A DNA stretch of 64,000 bases from an uncultured Eubacterium sp. (GTDB lineage: Bacteria; Bacillota; Clostridia; Peptostreptococcales; Anaerovoracaceae). The translations under genes and the position numbers were made by a program. The stretch spans positions 186,001 through 250,000 of the forward strand of contig CAMNSS010000001.1 of NCBI GenBank assembly GCA_946555345.1, read 5' to 3'. Within the stretch, counting starts at the first letter, position 1. Every line of letters begins with the position of its first letter. This document shows, one piece after another, positions 8,161 to 15,918 of this stretch. Below the pieces are notes generated by a model, which was not told the DNA's origin, did no database searches, and saw only the letters and a program-made list of their open reading frames with translations.

Positions 8161-9105
8161 ATGAATAAGAAATACGTACCAGCAAATTCGTTAATAAGCC
8201 CCAGGTTTGCAGAAGTGAATACCTTCATGAGGCTGCCGAATGTGAAAACGACGGAGGATATCGATTATGCGATCGTGGGCGTTCCGTTTGATACGGGCGT
8301 TACTTATCGGCCGGGCCAGCGGTTTGGCCCGAATGCAATCAGGGAAATCTCGTCATTAATCAAGCCATACAATGTGCCGCAGAAGGTAAATGTGGTGGAA
8401 ACATTATCGGGCGTTGATTATGGAGATGTATCGGTAAATCCGGGATATATTACAGATACTTATGAACGCATGGAGGAGGGGCTGCTCCCGATCGCAGAGG
8501 GCGGGGCGATTCCCATTTGCCTTGGAGGCGACCACTCCATAACGCTTGGCGAATTAAGGGCGATCGCGAAAGTCCACGGCCCTGTTGCGCTCGTTCACTT
8601 TGATTCACACTTTGATACGATAGATGAATACTTCGGGAAAAAATATAATCACGGCACTGTTTTCAGGCGTGCGCTTGAAGAAGGCCTGATTGATGTGGAG
8701 CATTCAATCCAAGTCGGCATGAGAGGTACATTTTACTCAGTGGATGATTTGAACGGCTCGAAAGATCTCGGTTTTGAAGTGATTACGAGTTTTGAAATGC
8801 GGGAAATCGGCATTGAAGAAACGATCAAGAGAATCATCAACCGGGTTGGCGCGAAAAAAGCATTCCTTACGTTTGATATTGATTTTGTCGATCCGGCGTA
8901 TGCGCCCGGAACAGGAACGATAGAGGTCGGAGGCTGGACCGGGGCGGATGCGCTGCACATGGTCAGATCCTTAAAGGATATCAATTTTGTCGGCTACGAC
9001 CTGGTAGAAGTCCTGCCATCCTTCGACCCTTCGCAGATTACCGCATTCCTTGCGGCGAATATCGTATTTGAGTTCGTATCAATTATTGCTTTACAGAAAA
9101 AATAA
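8161..9105 (+). CDS. ureohydrolase (agmatinase/guanidino-acid hydrolase family), substrate unknown
   Basis: A 314-residue binuclear manganese ureohydrolase that would release urea from a guanidino compound. Metal ligands are all present: His125 in GGDHS (122-126), Asp148-His150-Asp152 in HFDSHFD, and Asp239/Asp241 in FDIDFVDP. Two motifs depart from the usual family text: DSHFD instead of DAHxD, and GTGTIEVGG (251-258) where most members have GTPExGG. These positions border the substrate pocket, so the substrate may not be agmatine. AGGAGG precedes the start at 8161. It is the first gene of the sigma-54 operon, 15 bases before the creatininase gene. A formimidoylglutamase role is unlikely because the folate route is encoded at 2-3.6 kb. 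Confidence 0.85.
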   Translation: MNKKYVPANSLISPRFAEVNTFMRLPNVKTTEDIDYAIVGVPFDTGVTYRPGQRFGPNAIREISSLIKPYNVPQKVNVVETLSGVDYGDVSVNPGYITDTYERMEEGLLPIAEGGAIPICLGGDHSITLGELRAIAKVHGPVALVHFDSHFDTIDEYFGKKYNHGTVFRRALEEGLIDVEHSIQVGMRGTFYSVDDLNGSKDLGFEVITSFEMREIGIEETIKRIINRVGAKKAFLTFDIDFVDPAYAPGTGTIEVGGWTGADALHMVRSLKDINFVGYDLVEVLPSFDPSQITAFLAANIVFEFVSIIALQKK

Positions 9106-9120
9106 AAGGGGAGGATTCAT

Positions 9121-9870
9121 ATGGGTACAGTCTTTATGCAGGAAATGACGTGGCAGGATTTTAACGAAAGAAAAGATGGCGCAATTGCGATTCTGCCTGT
9201 GGGGTCTACGGAACAACATGGCCCGATGCTGCCATTATCGGTTGACGCAATCATAAGCACCGGACTTGCGGAAATGGTTGCCAAAAGAGTAAACGGCATT
9301 GTCGCCCCATGCGTCACCTATGGATACAAATCAGCGCCGCTATCGGGAGGAGGACCGGCTTTTCCGGGAACAATCGACATGAACGGCATGACCCTGATTC
9401 ATTTCATCAAGGACATTCTGGAGGAATTAATCAGGGATGGAATCAAGAAAATTTTCATCATGAACGGGCATTATGAAAATGAAGCGTTTATTTTGGAAGC
9501 CATGGATCTGGTGTCGAGGGAACATGAAGATGTCACGATGATAGAAAGCAGTTGGTGGGATGTCATGTCAGATGCCGTGATGGAAAAAGTATTTGACGAG
9601 GTTGATTACCCAGGAATCGAGCTTGAACACGCAGGGATTTTAGAAACGTCCCTTACGTTACATTTCAGGCCTGATTTATGCCATATGGATCGGTTTGTGG
9701 AGGATGGGGTAGAAGGGATGCTGGGATACAACATTTATCCAGCATCAAAATGTGAGGTAACAGAAACAGGGCTCTTGACGACAGCAAGAACGTCAACGGG
9801 AGAAAAGGGGAAACTTTTGGCGGACGATATCACGGAAGCTTATGTAAAGATTCTGAAAGAGAGATTTTAA
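9121..9870 (+). CDS. creatininase-type amidohydrolase
   Basis: A 249-residue member of the creatininase family, which opens cyclic amides such as creatinine. It aligns by eye along its whole length with true creatininases: metal ligands Glu31 and His33 (STEQHG), Asp42, His117 and Glu119 in NGHYEN, and the YGYKS...SGGG...FPGT region (67-84). NGHYEN is typical of true creatininase; most other family members have NGHGGN. One active-site tryptophan equivalent is kept (Trp146), but the residue matching Trp174 of the Pseudomonas enzyme is Ile166. The substrate may therefore be creatinine or a relative. GGGGAGG precedes the start. Ureohydrolase upstream and permease downstream suggest uptake, ring opening and urea release. 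Confidence 0.82.
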   Translation: MGTVFMQEMTWQDFNERKDGAIAILPVGSTEQHGPMLPLSVDAIISTGLAEMVAKRVNGIVAPCVTYGYKSAPLSGGGPAFPGTIDMNGMTLIHFIKDILEELIRDGIKKIFIMNGHYENEAFILEAMDLVSREHEDVTMIESSWWDVMSDAVMEKVFDEVDYPGIELEHAGILETSLTLHFRPDLCHMDRFVEDGVEGMLGYNIYPASKCEVTETGLLTTARTSTGEKGKLLADDITEAYVKILKERF

Positions 9871-9900
9871 CTGGACGCTTGTTATAAAAAGGAGAAGGAC

Positions 9901-11346
9901 ATGGAAAGAAAAAAATTTGTTGATAATCCAGTCAACGGCGCCGAGGAGAGACTGAAATCATTAGGGTATAAGCAGGAATTAAAAAGAGGCCTGTCAGTGC
10001 CGCAGAATGTCGTGATGGGGCTTGCCAATGTATCGCCTGTCATGGCCGCATTCACTTATGCGTTAGCGGCATTTGCAGTCGTTGGCACGGCAACGGCTGG
10101 CGGCACATTGCTTCAATGCATCAATGTGTTATGCATCGGGTTGATCCTGGGCGAGCTGGGGTCGATCTATCCTGTTTCCGGCGGGTTATATTCTATCACC
10201 AGCTATGTATTGCCGAAGCCGCTTGTGTTTTTAGGGGTATTTAACTTTATGATACAGGCGTTCATCTATATCCCAGCAATCGCAATGGGCGTAGGGCAGT
10301 ATTTACAGATCTTGTTCCCACAGCTTCCGCAGAGCGCATTTGCGGCGAGCGTGATTTCAGCCTTGTCGATCATCGTCGCTTTATTGATTGGGCTCAATTC
10401 AATCGTGACAAACAGCAGGGTAACACAGGTATTCTTAGTGTTGCAATTAGTCGTTATCGTAATCTTCTTATATGTTTGTTTTGCAAATCCGCAGAGAGGT
10501 TTAACGGAAGTTATCTTCAATCCGCAAGTCCTTAGCGCTGATGGCAAGTCGCTAGAGCCTGCTACGTTTGGAACCGTGTTAATGGGCATGGGAATCATGT
10601 GTGCAGCCATTGATGGATATGGCGCATCGCTCGGATTTTCAGAAGAGACGAAAGGCTCATGCCGGAATGTAGGCAAAGCGGTATTCATAACGGCTCTTTT
10701 AACGCTGCTCCTCGTGGGTGCGTGCGACATATTTTCCATGGTAGCCGCCCCTGACCTGAGGGAATTTCTGTCAGCAGACTCGCCTCTCCTTTATGTAATC
10801 CTGTCGTACTTAGGGCCGATTGGCGCTACCATCGTCAATATCGGCATCATCATCGCATCGTTTGGATGCAATGTCGTGCTGATTAATTATATGGCAAGGG
10901 TGCTGTGGACAGGCGGACGGGACCGGTTGTGGCCGGATAAAATCAACAATGCATTGATGAAGGTTTCCGGAAAATCCCAGGTGCCTTGGGTCGCAACATT
11001 GATTATCGCCATCGTTGACTGCGCGTTGGTATTCGCCTCCGATATTGTAACCATGATTACGTTTGGCGGCATGAGCGCCGCTGTCGTATATCTGTTAATC
11101 GCAATCGGGTCGATCAGAAGCAGAATGGTAGAGAAAGACTTAGCGAGGCCGTTTAAGATGCCGTTATTTCCGATTCCTTCCATCGTTGTAATTTTCTTCC
11201 TATGCGTAGCGATTGCATCGCAGACCCCAAGCGACTTGATGATTGTCGGCCTTATTTTGGCGATTGCGATGCTTTACTATCTGGCATATTACAGACCGAG
11301 GGAAAAAAGAGAAAGCTTAAAAAAGGAGGAAACGGCTCATGAGTAA
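9901..11346 (+). CDS. APC-superfamily permease (amino acid/choline-type)
   Basis: A 481-residue membrane transporter with about 12-14 hydrophobic segments. The opening GYKQELKRGLSVPQN...NVSPVMA is typical of the amino acid/choline/GABA branch of the APC superfamily. AAGGAG lies 6 bases before the ATG. Placed in the middle of the operon, it most likely imports the guanidino or cyclic-amide substrate. Its stop codon lies within the next gene (8-base overlap), so translation is coupled. Confidence 0.85.
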   Translation: MERKKFVDNPVNGAEERLKSLGYKQELKRGLSVPQNVVMGLANVSPVMAAFTYALAAFAVVGTATAGGTLLQCINVLCIGLILGELGSIYPVSGGLYSITSYVLPKPLVFLGVFNFMIQAFIYIPAIAMGVGQYLQILFPQLPQSAFAASVISALSIIVALLIGLNSIVTNSRVTQVFLVLQLVVIVIFLYVCFANPQRGLTEVIFNPQVLSADGKSLEPATFGTVLMGMGIMCAAIDGYGASLGFSEETKGSCRNVGKAVFITALLTLLLVGACDIFSMVAAPDLREFLSADSPLLYVILSYLGPIGATIVNIGIIIASFGCNVVLINYMARVLWTGGRDRLWPDKINNALMKVSGKSQVPWVATLIIAIVDCALVFASDIVTMITFGGMSAAVVYLLIAIGSIRSRMVEKDLARPFKMPLFPIPSIVVIFFLCVAIASQTPSDLMIVGLILAIAMLYYLAYYRPREKRESLKKEETAHE

Positions 11347-11956
11347 GACGATTTTAATCACAGGCTGCGAAGGGAACGTGGGAAAGGCAGCCGCTAAACT
11401 GTTCAAAGCAAACGGCTGGAACGTGATCGGCTTTGACATCAAGGACGAATATGATAGCAGGACGTTGGACAAGTACATAAAGGTTGACATAAGAGATGTG
11501 GCGGCAGTTGCTCAAGCTGTGGAAACGGTACAAGCTGGTGGCAACCTGGATGCGCTCTTTAACGCAGCCGGATATGCAGTCACGAAAGGGTTTGAAGAAA
11601 CAAGTGCAGCCGAATGGGATGATTTGCTGGACACAATCCTTGGCGGAGCGGCGAATTTATGCAGGAGCATTGCGCCGCTCATGGCTGAAAACAAAGAAGG
11701 AAAAATCATTTTACTATCGTCGGATTACAGCCAAGAAAAGGGCGATCATATTTTAAATGCAACGGCCGCAAATGCCCTGCACGGTTTCGGGAAAAGCTTC
11801 GGCGTTGAAATGGCGCCTGCAAATGTATTGGTAAATGTATTGTTTGCAAATACGCCTTTTGATCTCGACAAGGTTGCAGGCACGGTTTTATTCCTGGCAG
11901 ATAAAGATACGTATACTTCGGCACAGGTCGTATCGATTACCGGGAAGCAGCAGTAG
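11339..11956 (+). CDS. degenerate SDR-fold protein lacking the YxxxK catalytic pair
   Basis: A 205-residue Rossmann protein of the short-chain dehydrogenase/reductase type, shorter than the usual 250. The nucleotide-binding motif is present as TGCEGNVG (about 8-15) and the structural NAAG is at about 75-78. Where active members carry Tyr-x-x-x-Lys, this one reads NATAANALHGFGKS, so Tyr is replaced by Asn and Lys by Ala. The catalytic serine region reads LLSSDYS. It is probably not a normal oxidoreductase; it may bind NAD(P) or a partner SDR. GGAGGAAAC precedes the start, which overlaps the permease gene. The frame is open and clean, so it does not look like a pseudogene. Confidence 0.75.
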   Translation: MSKTILITGCEGNVGKAAAKLFKANGWNVIGFDIKDEYDSRTLDKYIKVDIRDVAAVAQAVETVQAGGNLDALFNAAGYAVTKGFEETSAAEWDDLLDTILGGAANLCRSIAPLMAENKEGKIILLSSDYSQEKGDHILNATAANALHGFGKSFGVEMAPANVLVNVLFANTPFDLDKVAGTVLFLADKDTYTSAQVVSITGKQQ

Positions 11957-11965
11957 GAGGGCAAG

Positions 11966-12745
11966 ATGAAATACCAAGACTTAAAGGATAAAAAAGTATT
12001 GATTACGGGAGGCACGCAAGGAATCGGTGCGTCGATGGCAGAAGCGTTTGCGGCAGAACGCTCCAATGTTGTAATCAATGGACGCATTTTAAATGAAAAG
12101 GTAGAAAAAGTATTGCAGAAAACAGGTGCAAAAGCTTCCATGGGGAATTTAGATCATGCAAAGACCGCAGCAGAAGTGGTAAAAAACGCAATCGAGATCA
12201 TGGAGGGCATTGACGTTTTAATCTGCAATGCGGCGGGCATGAGTATGGCGCCATTTTTAGAAAGCGACCGGAAAGAGTGGTGGTCACAGATAAAAATCAA
12301 TCTTTCCGGGCACATCGCTTGCATCAAAGCCGTCCTTCCGAAAATGAAGGAAAGCGGCGGCGGAACGATTCTATTAATCAGCTCGTTTTTTGGAACGATC
12401 GGGTGGAATAATGCGACAGGCTACGGCTCATCCAAATCAGGGTTGATCGCCTTAGGGCAATATTTAGCGAGAGCATATAAGGATGATAATATCAAGGTTT
12501 GCACGATTGTTCCCGGTGTAATCGACACGCCGCAATTAAATGTCGATGCAAATGATCTGGGAATATCCTTGGATGAAATGAGAAAAATGTATGCGAATGA
12601 TATTGCGATGGGAAGAATTGCAAACCCTAGCGAAATCGCCGAGGCCGCCTTGTATATGGCGAGCGATGCTGGAAGAAAAGCGTTTAACGGCCGACATTTA
12701 ATTGTCAGCGGCGGGGAATACAGATCTACGCCTTATTATATTTAA
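11966..12745 (+). CDS. short-chain dehydrogenase/reductase
   Basis: A 259-residue classical SDR. TGGTQGIG cofactor motif (about 14-21), NAAG (about 88-91), catalytic Ser in LLISSFFG, and YGSSK (Tyr-x-x-x-Lys) are all in place, so it should be an active NAD(P)-dependent alcohol/ketone oxidoreductase. AGGAGGGC precedes the start, 9 bases after the previous stop. The substrate cannot be read from the sequence; its position suggests that the operon's substrate or product carries a hydroxyl or keto group. Confidence 0.88.
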   Translation: MKYQDLKDKKVLITGGTQGIGASMAEAFAAERSNVVINGRILNEKVEKVLQKTGAKASMGNLDHAKTAAEVVKNAIEIMEGIDVLICNAAGMSMAPFLESDRKEWWSQIKINLSGHIACIKAVLPKMKESGGGTILLISSFFGTIGWNNATGYGSSKSGLIALGQYLARAYKDDNIKVCTIVPGVIDTPQLNVDANDLGISLDEMRKMYANDIAMGRIANPSEIAEAALYMASDAGRKAFNGRHLIVSGGEYRSTPYYI

Positions 12746-12760
12746 CTTGGAGGAAATAAA

Positions 12761-13519
12761 ATGAAAAAACTAGAAAACAGAGTCGCCGTAATCACAGGCG
12801 GAAGCAGGGGCATCGGAAAAGGGATTGCAGTCGAGTTCGCCAAACAGGGCGCAAATATTGCGATTTCATATCTTTCTAATGAAAAAGCTGCAGCTGACAC
12901 CGTTGCCGAATGTGAAAAATACGGCGTGAGAGCAATCGCAGTAAAAGCAAACGCAGGAGATGCGGAAGATGTGAAAAATATGGCGGCGGTTGTGAAAGAA
13001 GAATTTGGCTATGTAAACATCCTTGTGAACAATGCGGGGACGATCGGACTTGAAGTTTCCGTAGAAGATATGGAAGTGGAAGAATGGGACAGGGTTGTGA
13101 ATACGGACTTGCGAGGCGTGTTTTTGAGCAGTAAGTATTTCATCCCTTTGATTAAAGCGAGAACTGACGGAACTGTCGGTAAGATCATCAATATTTCATC
13201 GGAGCTTTCCAAGAAGGGCAGGGCTTGTTACGGCCATTATGCGGCGTCAAAAGGCGGGATCAATTCACTGACGATGTGCATGGCGCTGGAGCTGGCCCCG
13301 GAAATTAATGTTAATATCATCGCGCCAGGTCCTGTCGAAACGGATATGATCTTAGCAGACATGGAACCGGAATGGGTTGAAAAGGAGAAAGATATCCCAC
13401 TGAAGCGTTTGGGCAAGGTAGAAGAAATAGCCGCCGCCGCATTACTGGTGGCTTCTGATGATGGCGATTTCTTCTGCGGGCAGTTCATCAGCCCGAACGG
13501 CGGGGCAGTATTTTTCTAA
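12761..13519 (+). CDS. short-chain dehydrogenase/reductase, FabG-like
   Basis: A 252-residue classical SDR with TGGSRGIG (about 12-19), NNAG (about 90-93), a serine at NISSELS and YAASK. Similar in outline to 3-oxoacyl-ACP reductases, but its operon context points to catabolism. Last gene of the sigma-54 operon, 15 bases after the preceding stop, and followed by a terminator at 13565. Confidence 0.88.
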   Translation: MKKLENRVAVITGGSRGIGKGIAVEFAKQGANIAISYLSNEKAAADTVAECEKYGVRAIAVKANAGDAEDVKNMAAVVKEEFGYVNILVNNAGTIGLEVSVEDMEVEEWDRVVNTDLRGVFLSSKYFIPLIKARTDGTVGKIINISSELSKKGRACYGHYAASKGGINSLTMCMALELAPEINVNIIAPGPVETDMILADMEPEWVEKEKDIPLKRLGKVEEIAAAALLVASDDGDFFCGQFISPNGGAVFF

Positions 13520-13564
13520 TTCATTTATCCCTGTATCGATAAATTGCTGGATACTGCCGGCCAT

Positions 13565-13635
13565 AAAAAGCGCCTTTCTTTGCATTGGTTTTGTTTTTGC
13601 CGATTCAAGCCGAATGTAAAGAAGGGCTTTTTTTG
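13565..13635 (+). terminator. terminator of the ureohydrolase operon
   Basis: AAAAGC-G-CCTTTCTTTGCATT pairs with AATGTAAAGAAGGGCTTTT across a 24-base loop and is followed by a run of T. The stem is long with two small irregularities. It lies about 45 bases after the last SDR gene. Confidence 0.7.
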
Positions 13636-13716
13636 TTCTGCCAAGATTTTATGAGAATGGATTGCCTTTTCAATAGGCATAGGTTTTTGCCATAGAAAAA
13701 ATATGCTGAGGGGTGC

Positions 13717-13809
13717 GGCAATCCATGGTATAATGAACGTCAATATATTCTGACGGCGTTGCCGGGCGGAAGCGTTCATTGAATCATGAATGCCGATTGA
13801 AAAGGCAGA
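13717..13809 (+). repeat. structured repeat element, copy 1
   Basis: A unit of about 93 bases. It carries TATAAT at 13729-13734, outer arms AATGAACG (13732-13739) and CGTTCATT (13773-13780), and an inner hairpin CGGC-GTT-GCCG (13754-13764), followed by GAATCATGAAT. Copies 2 and 3 follow directly; two more lie near 29.4-29.6 kb. Confidence 0.8.
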
Positions 13810-13901
13810 GGAGATTCATGGTATAATGAACGCTAATACATACTAACGGCGTTGCTGAGCGGAAGCGTTCATTGAATCATGAATTCCAATGGCAAAACAA
13901 A
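13810..13901 (+). repeat. structured repeat element, copy 2
   Basis: A 92-base tandem copy. TATAAT is at 13822-13827, the outer arms AATGAACGC and GCGTTCATT (13825-13833 and 13865-13873) pair perfectly, and the inner hairpin is CGGC-GTT-GCTG (13847-13857), where one G-C pair has become G-U without loss of the stem. Confidence 0.8.
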
Positions 13902-13930
13902 GGCAATTCGTGATATAATAAACGCATTAT
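13902..13930 (+). repeat. structured repeat element, truncated copy 3, at the divIC start
   Basis: Only the first part of the unit remains: AATTCGTGATATAATAAACG then CATT. Its TATAAT (13914-13919) ends nine bases before the divIC ATG, so this remnant may supply the divIC -10 box. Confidence 0.65.
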
Positions 13931-14429
13931 GAGAAAACAACGACGAAGCAAAGAGTTTAAGAATAACAGCCAGGTCATCGATATCGAAGAGGCCAGGCGG
14001 CAAAGGCTGGAAAAAAGGCGGGCGGAGCGGAAGCTTGAGGAAGAAAAAGCAAAATATGCCGCCAGCCAGAGAACCAGGGGAAAGATGGCGATCAGGCGCG
14101 CCCGCAACAGGCGGCGTTTTGTGATGGGACTGATTGCTGTGTGCGTAGTAATTGCCGTCGCCGTGTCGATTATCAATGTGCTTTCCTTAAAAAAAGAGCA
14201 GCGGGACGCAATGCAGCAGCAAAAAGAGCTTCAAGCTGAAAAAAAGCGTCTTGAGAAAGAATTGACGGACATAAACGACCCGGCGAACCTTGAAGAACAG
14301 GCGCGGGATCAACTGCGGCTGATTAAACCAGGAGAGTACCTGTATATGTTCCCGGAGGAAATCACCAACGCCGGGGGAAGCTCCGAAGGAACGGACGGGA
14401 CAGAAGAACCGCAAGGCATGGAAGAATAG
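13929..14429 (+). CDS. divIC: septum formation initiator DivIC/FtsB-like
   Basis: DivIC is a bitopic division protein that joins FtsL and DivIB at the septum. The 166-residue protein has an unusually long, highly charged cytoplasmic N-terminus (about 1-60, rich in Arg, Lys and Glu), one membrane helix (about 64-84, FVMGLIAVCVVIAVAVSIINV), an extracellular coiled coil (about 86-115) and the conserved DivIC end ARDQLRLIKPGEYLYMFPEE. No ribosome binding site precedes the ATG at 13929. A TATAAT nine bases upstream suggests a leaderless or very short leader. An internal ATG at 14085 with AGGGG upstream is the alternative start. Confidence 0.85.
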   Translation: MRKQRRSKEFKNNSQVIDIEEARRQRLEKRRAERKLEEEKAKYAASQRTRGKMAIRRARNRRRFVMGLIAVCVVIAVAVSIINVLSLKKEQRDAMQQQKELQAEKKRLEKELTDINDPANLEEQARDQLRLIKPGEYLYMFPEEITNAGGSSEGTDGTEEPQGMEE

Positions 14430-14503
14430 CAGACAGAGGCGTAGCGGATAAGGAAGCAGCAGGCGGAAGAATAGTAACGGACAGAAGGGAAATGGGAATC
14501 GCT

Positions 14504-15037
14504 ATGAAAATAAAGGAGATTATCGTCGTGGAAGGCAGGGATGATACTGCAGCCATTAAAAAAAGTGTCGATGCCGTCACAATAGAAACACATGGATATG
14601 GTATAACAAAAGATACTTGGAGCCTTTTGGAAAAAGCATACCATGAAAAAGGCATCATCATATTTACTGACCCGGACCATGCAGGGGAACAGATTCGGAA
14701 ACGAGTTTTAGAAAAGTTTCCCGGTGCGGGAGAAGCGTTTCTTGACAGAAAAGACGCCCAGCGGGATGGGGATATCGGCATAGAAAATGCTGCGCCGGAG
14801 AGCATAAGGGAGGCGCTTGAAAAAGCGCACTATTCCATTGAAGAAGATGCGGAACTTTTTACGATGGACGATTTGCGCCAGGCAGGACTTGCAGGAAGCG
14901 CCGAGGCATCTGAGCGCAGGCAGAAGCTGGGAAAAGCGCTGGGAATTGGCTGGGGCAACAGCAAGCGATTTTTGCAAAAGCTCAATAAATTCGGTATTAC
15001 GAGGGCGGAGCTTGATAAGGCTCTTCGGGAGATATAG
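14504..15037 (+). CDS. rnmV: ribonuclease M5
   Basis: RNase M5 trims 5S rRNA precursors in low-GC Gram-positive bacteria. The 177-residue protein starts with the TOPRIM motif IIVVEGRDD (acidic Glu13 region) and has the second TOPRIM motif FTDPDHAGEQIR, followed by the C-terminal M5 region. I preferred the ATG at 14504 (MKIKEIIVVEG, the usual N-terminus) to the ATG at 14492; both have purine-rich sequence upstream. It abuts rsmA (stop and start adjacent), the standard pairing in Firmicutes. Confidence 0.93.
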   Translation: MKIKEIIVVEGRDDTAAIKKSVDAVTIETHGYGITKDTWSLLEKAYHEKGIIIFTDPDHAGEQIRKRVLEKFPGAGEAFLDRKDAQRDGDIGIENAAPESIREALEKAHYSIEEDAELFTMDDLRQAGLAGSAEASERRQKLGKALGIGWGNSKRFLQKLNKFGITRAELDKALREI

Positions 15038-15913
15038 ATGAAATTATACGCACCATCCACGATACAGCAGATCAGGGAGCGCCATAACTTTGAGCTTTCC
15101 AAGAGCCTGGGGCAGAATTTCATCACCGACAAAAGCATTATCGAGAAGATCGTAGCCGGCGCAGGCATTGGCGCAGATGACTTGGTGATCGAAATCGGGC
15201 CTGGCATCGGTGTGCTGACAGCCGAGACCGCCGAGGCCGCCGCCAAGGTAGTTGCCATAGAGATCGATAAAAAGCTCATTCCCATTCTATCGGAAACGCT
15301 ACGGGAATACGATAATATCAGGGTAATCAACCAAGATATATTGAAAACGGATCTCAATGAAATTATCGATGCGGAACGGGCGGCAGGCTCGTTTTGCGGT
15401 GGCGTGAAGATCATCGGGAATCTTCCTTATTATATTACGACGCCGATCATCATGAGGATTTTGGAGAAGGGCGTTGCCGCTGACAGCATTACGATCATGA
15501 TGCAAAAAGAAGTCGCCGACCGGATTAAGGCAGGTCCGGGCGGCAAAACATACGGCGCGATTTCAGTGGCGGTACAGTATTATTGTACGGTGGAACAAGT
15601 CGTATCTGTGCCGAAGGAGGTTTTCATCCCCAGGCCAAAGGTGGATTCAGCGGTATTAAAACTTGGCGTCAGGGAAGAACACCCGGTGGAGCTTATCGAC
15701 GAGCGTGCCTTTTTTGCCTGCATTAAAGCGGGATTTGGACAGAGGCGGAAAACCTTGCTCAATTCCCTGACGGGCGTAAACGGGCTTTCCAGGGATGGCA
15801 TAAAATCGGTACTCGCGAAAACAGGCATCGATTCTGTCCGCAGGGCGGAAACTTTAAGCATAGGGGAATTTGCCGCGATTGCCAATGAAGTAACAATCTA
15901 CAGCAGGAGATAA
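15038..15913 (+). CDS. rsmA: 16S rRNA dimethyladenosine transferase
   Basis: RsmA (KsgA) dimethylates A1518 and A1519 of 16S rRNA late in 30S assembly, using S-adenosylmethionine. The 291-residue protein is of standard length, with the LGQNFI N-terminal signature (24-29), SAM motif I EIGPGIGVLT (52-61), and the catalytic motif IV NLPYY (128-132). Its start follows the rnmV stop without a gap, so the two are coupled. Confidence 0.96.
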   Translation: MKLYAPSTIQQIRERHNFELSKSLGQNFITDKSIIEKIVAGAGIGADDLVIEIGPGIGVLTAETAEAAAKVVAIEIDKKLIPILSETLREYDNIRVINQDILKTDLNEIIDAERAAGSFCGGVKIIGNLPYYITTPIIMRILEKGVAADSITIMMQKEVADRIKAGPGGKTYGAISVAVQYYCTVEQVVSVPKEVFIPRPKVDSAVLKLGVREEHPVELIDERAFFACIKAGFGQRRKTLLNSLTGVNGLSRDGIKSVLAKTGIDSVRRAETLSIGEFAAIANEVTIYSRR

Positions 15914-15918
15914 ATTAT

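Noticed and set aside
8161..9105. Ureohydrolase as a formimidoylglutamase (hutG)
   Set aside because: Histidine degradation here uses the formimidoyltransferase-cyclodeaminase route, and this gene belongs to a separate sigma-54 operon.
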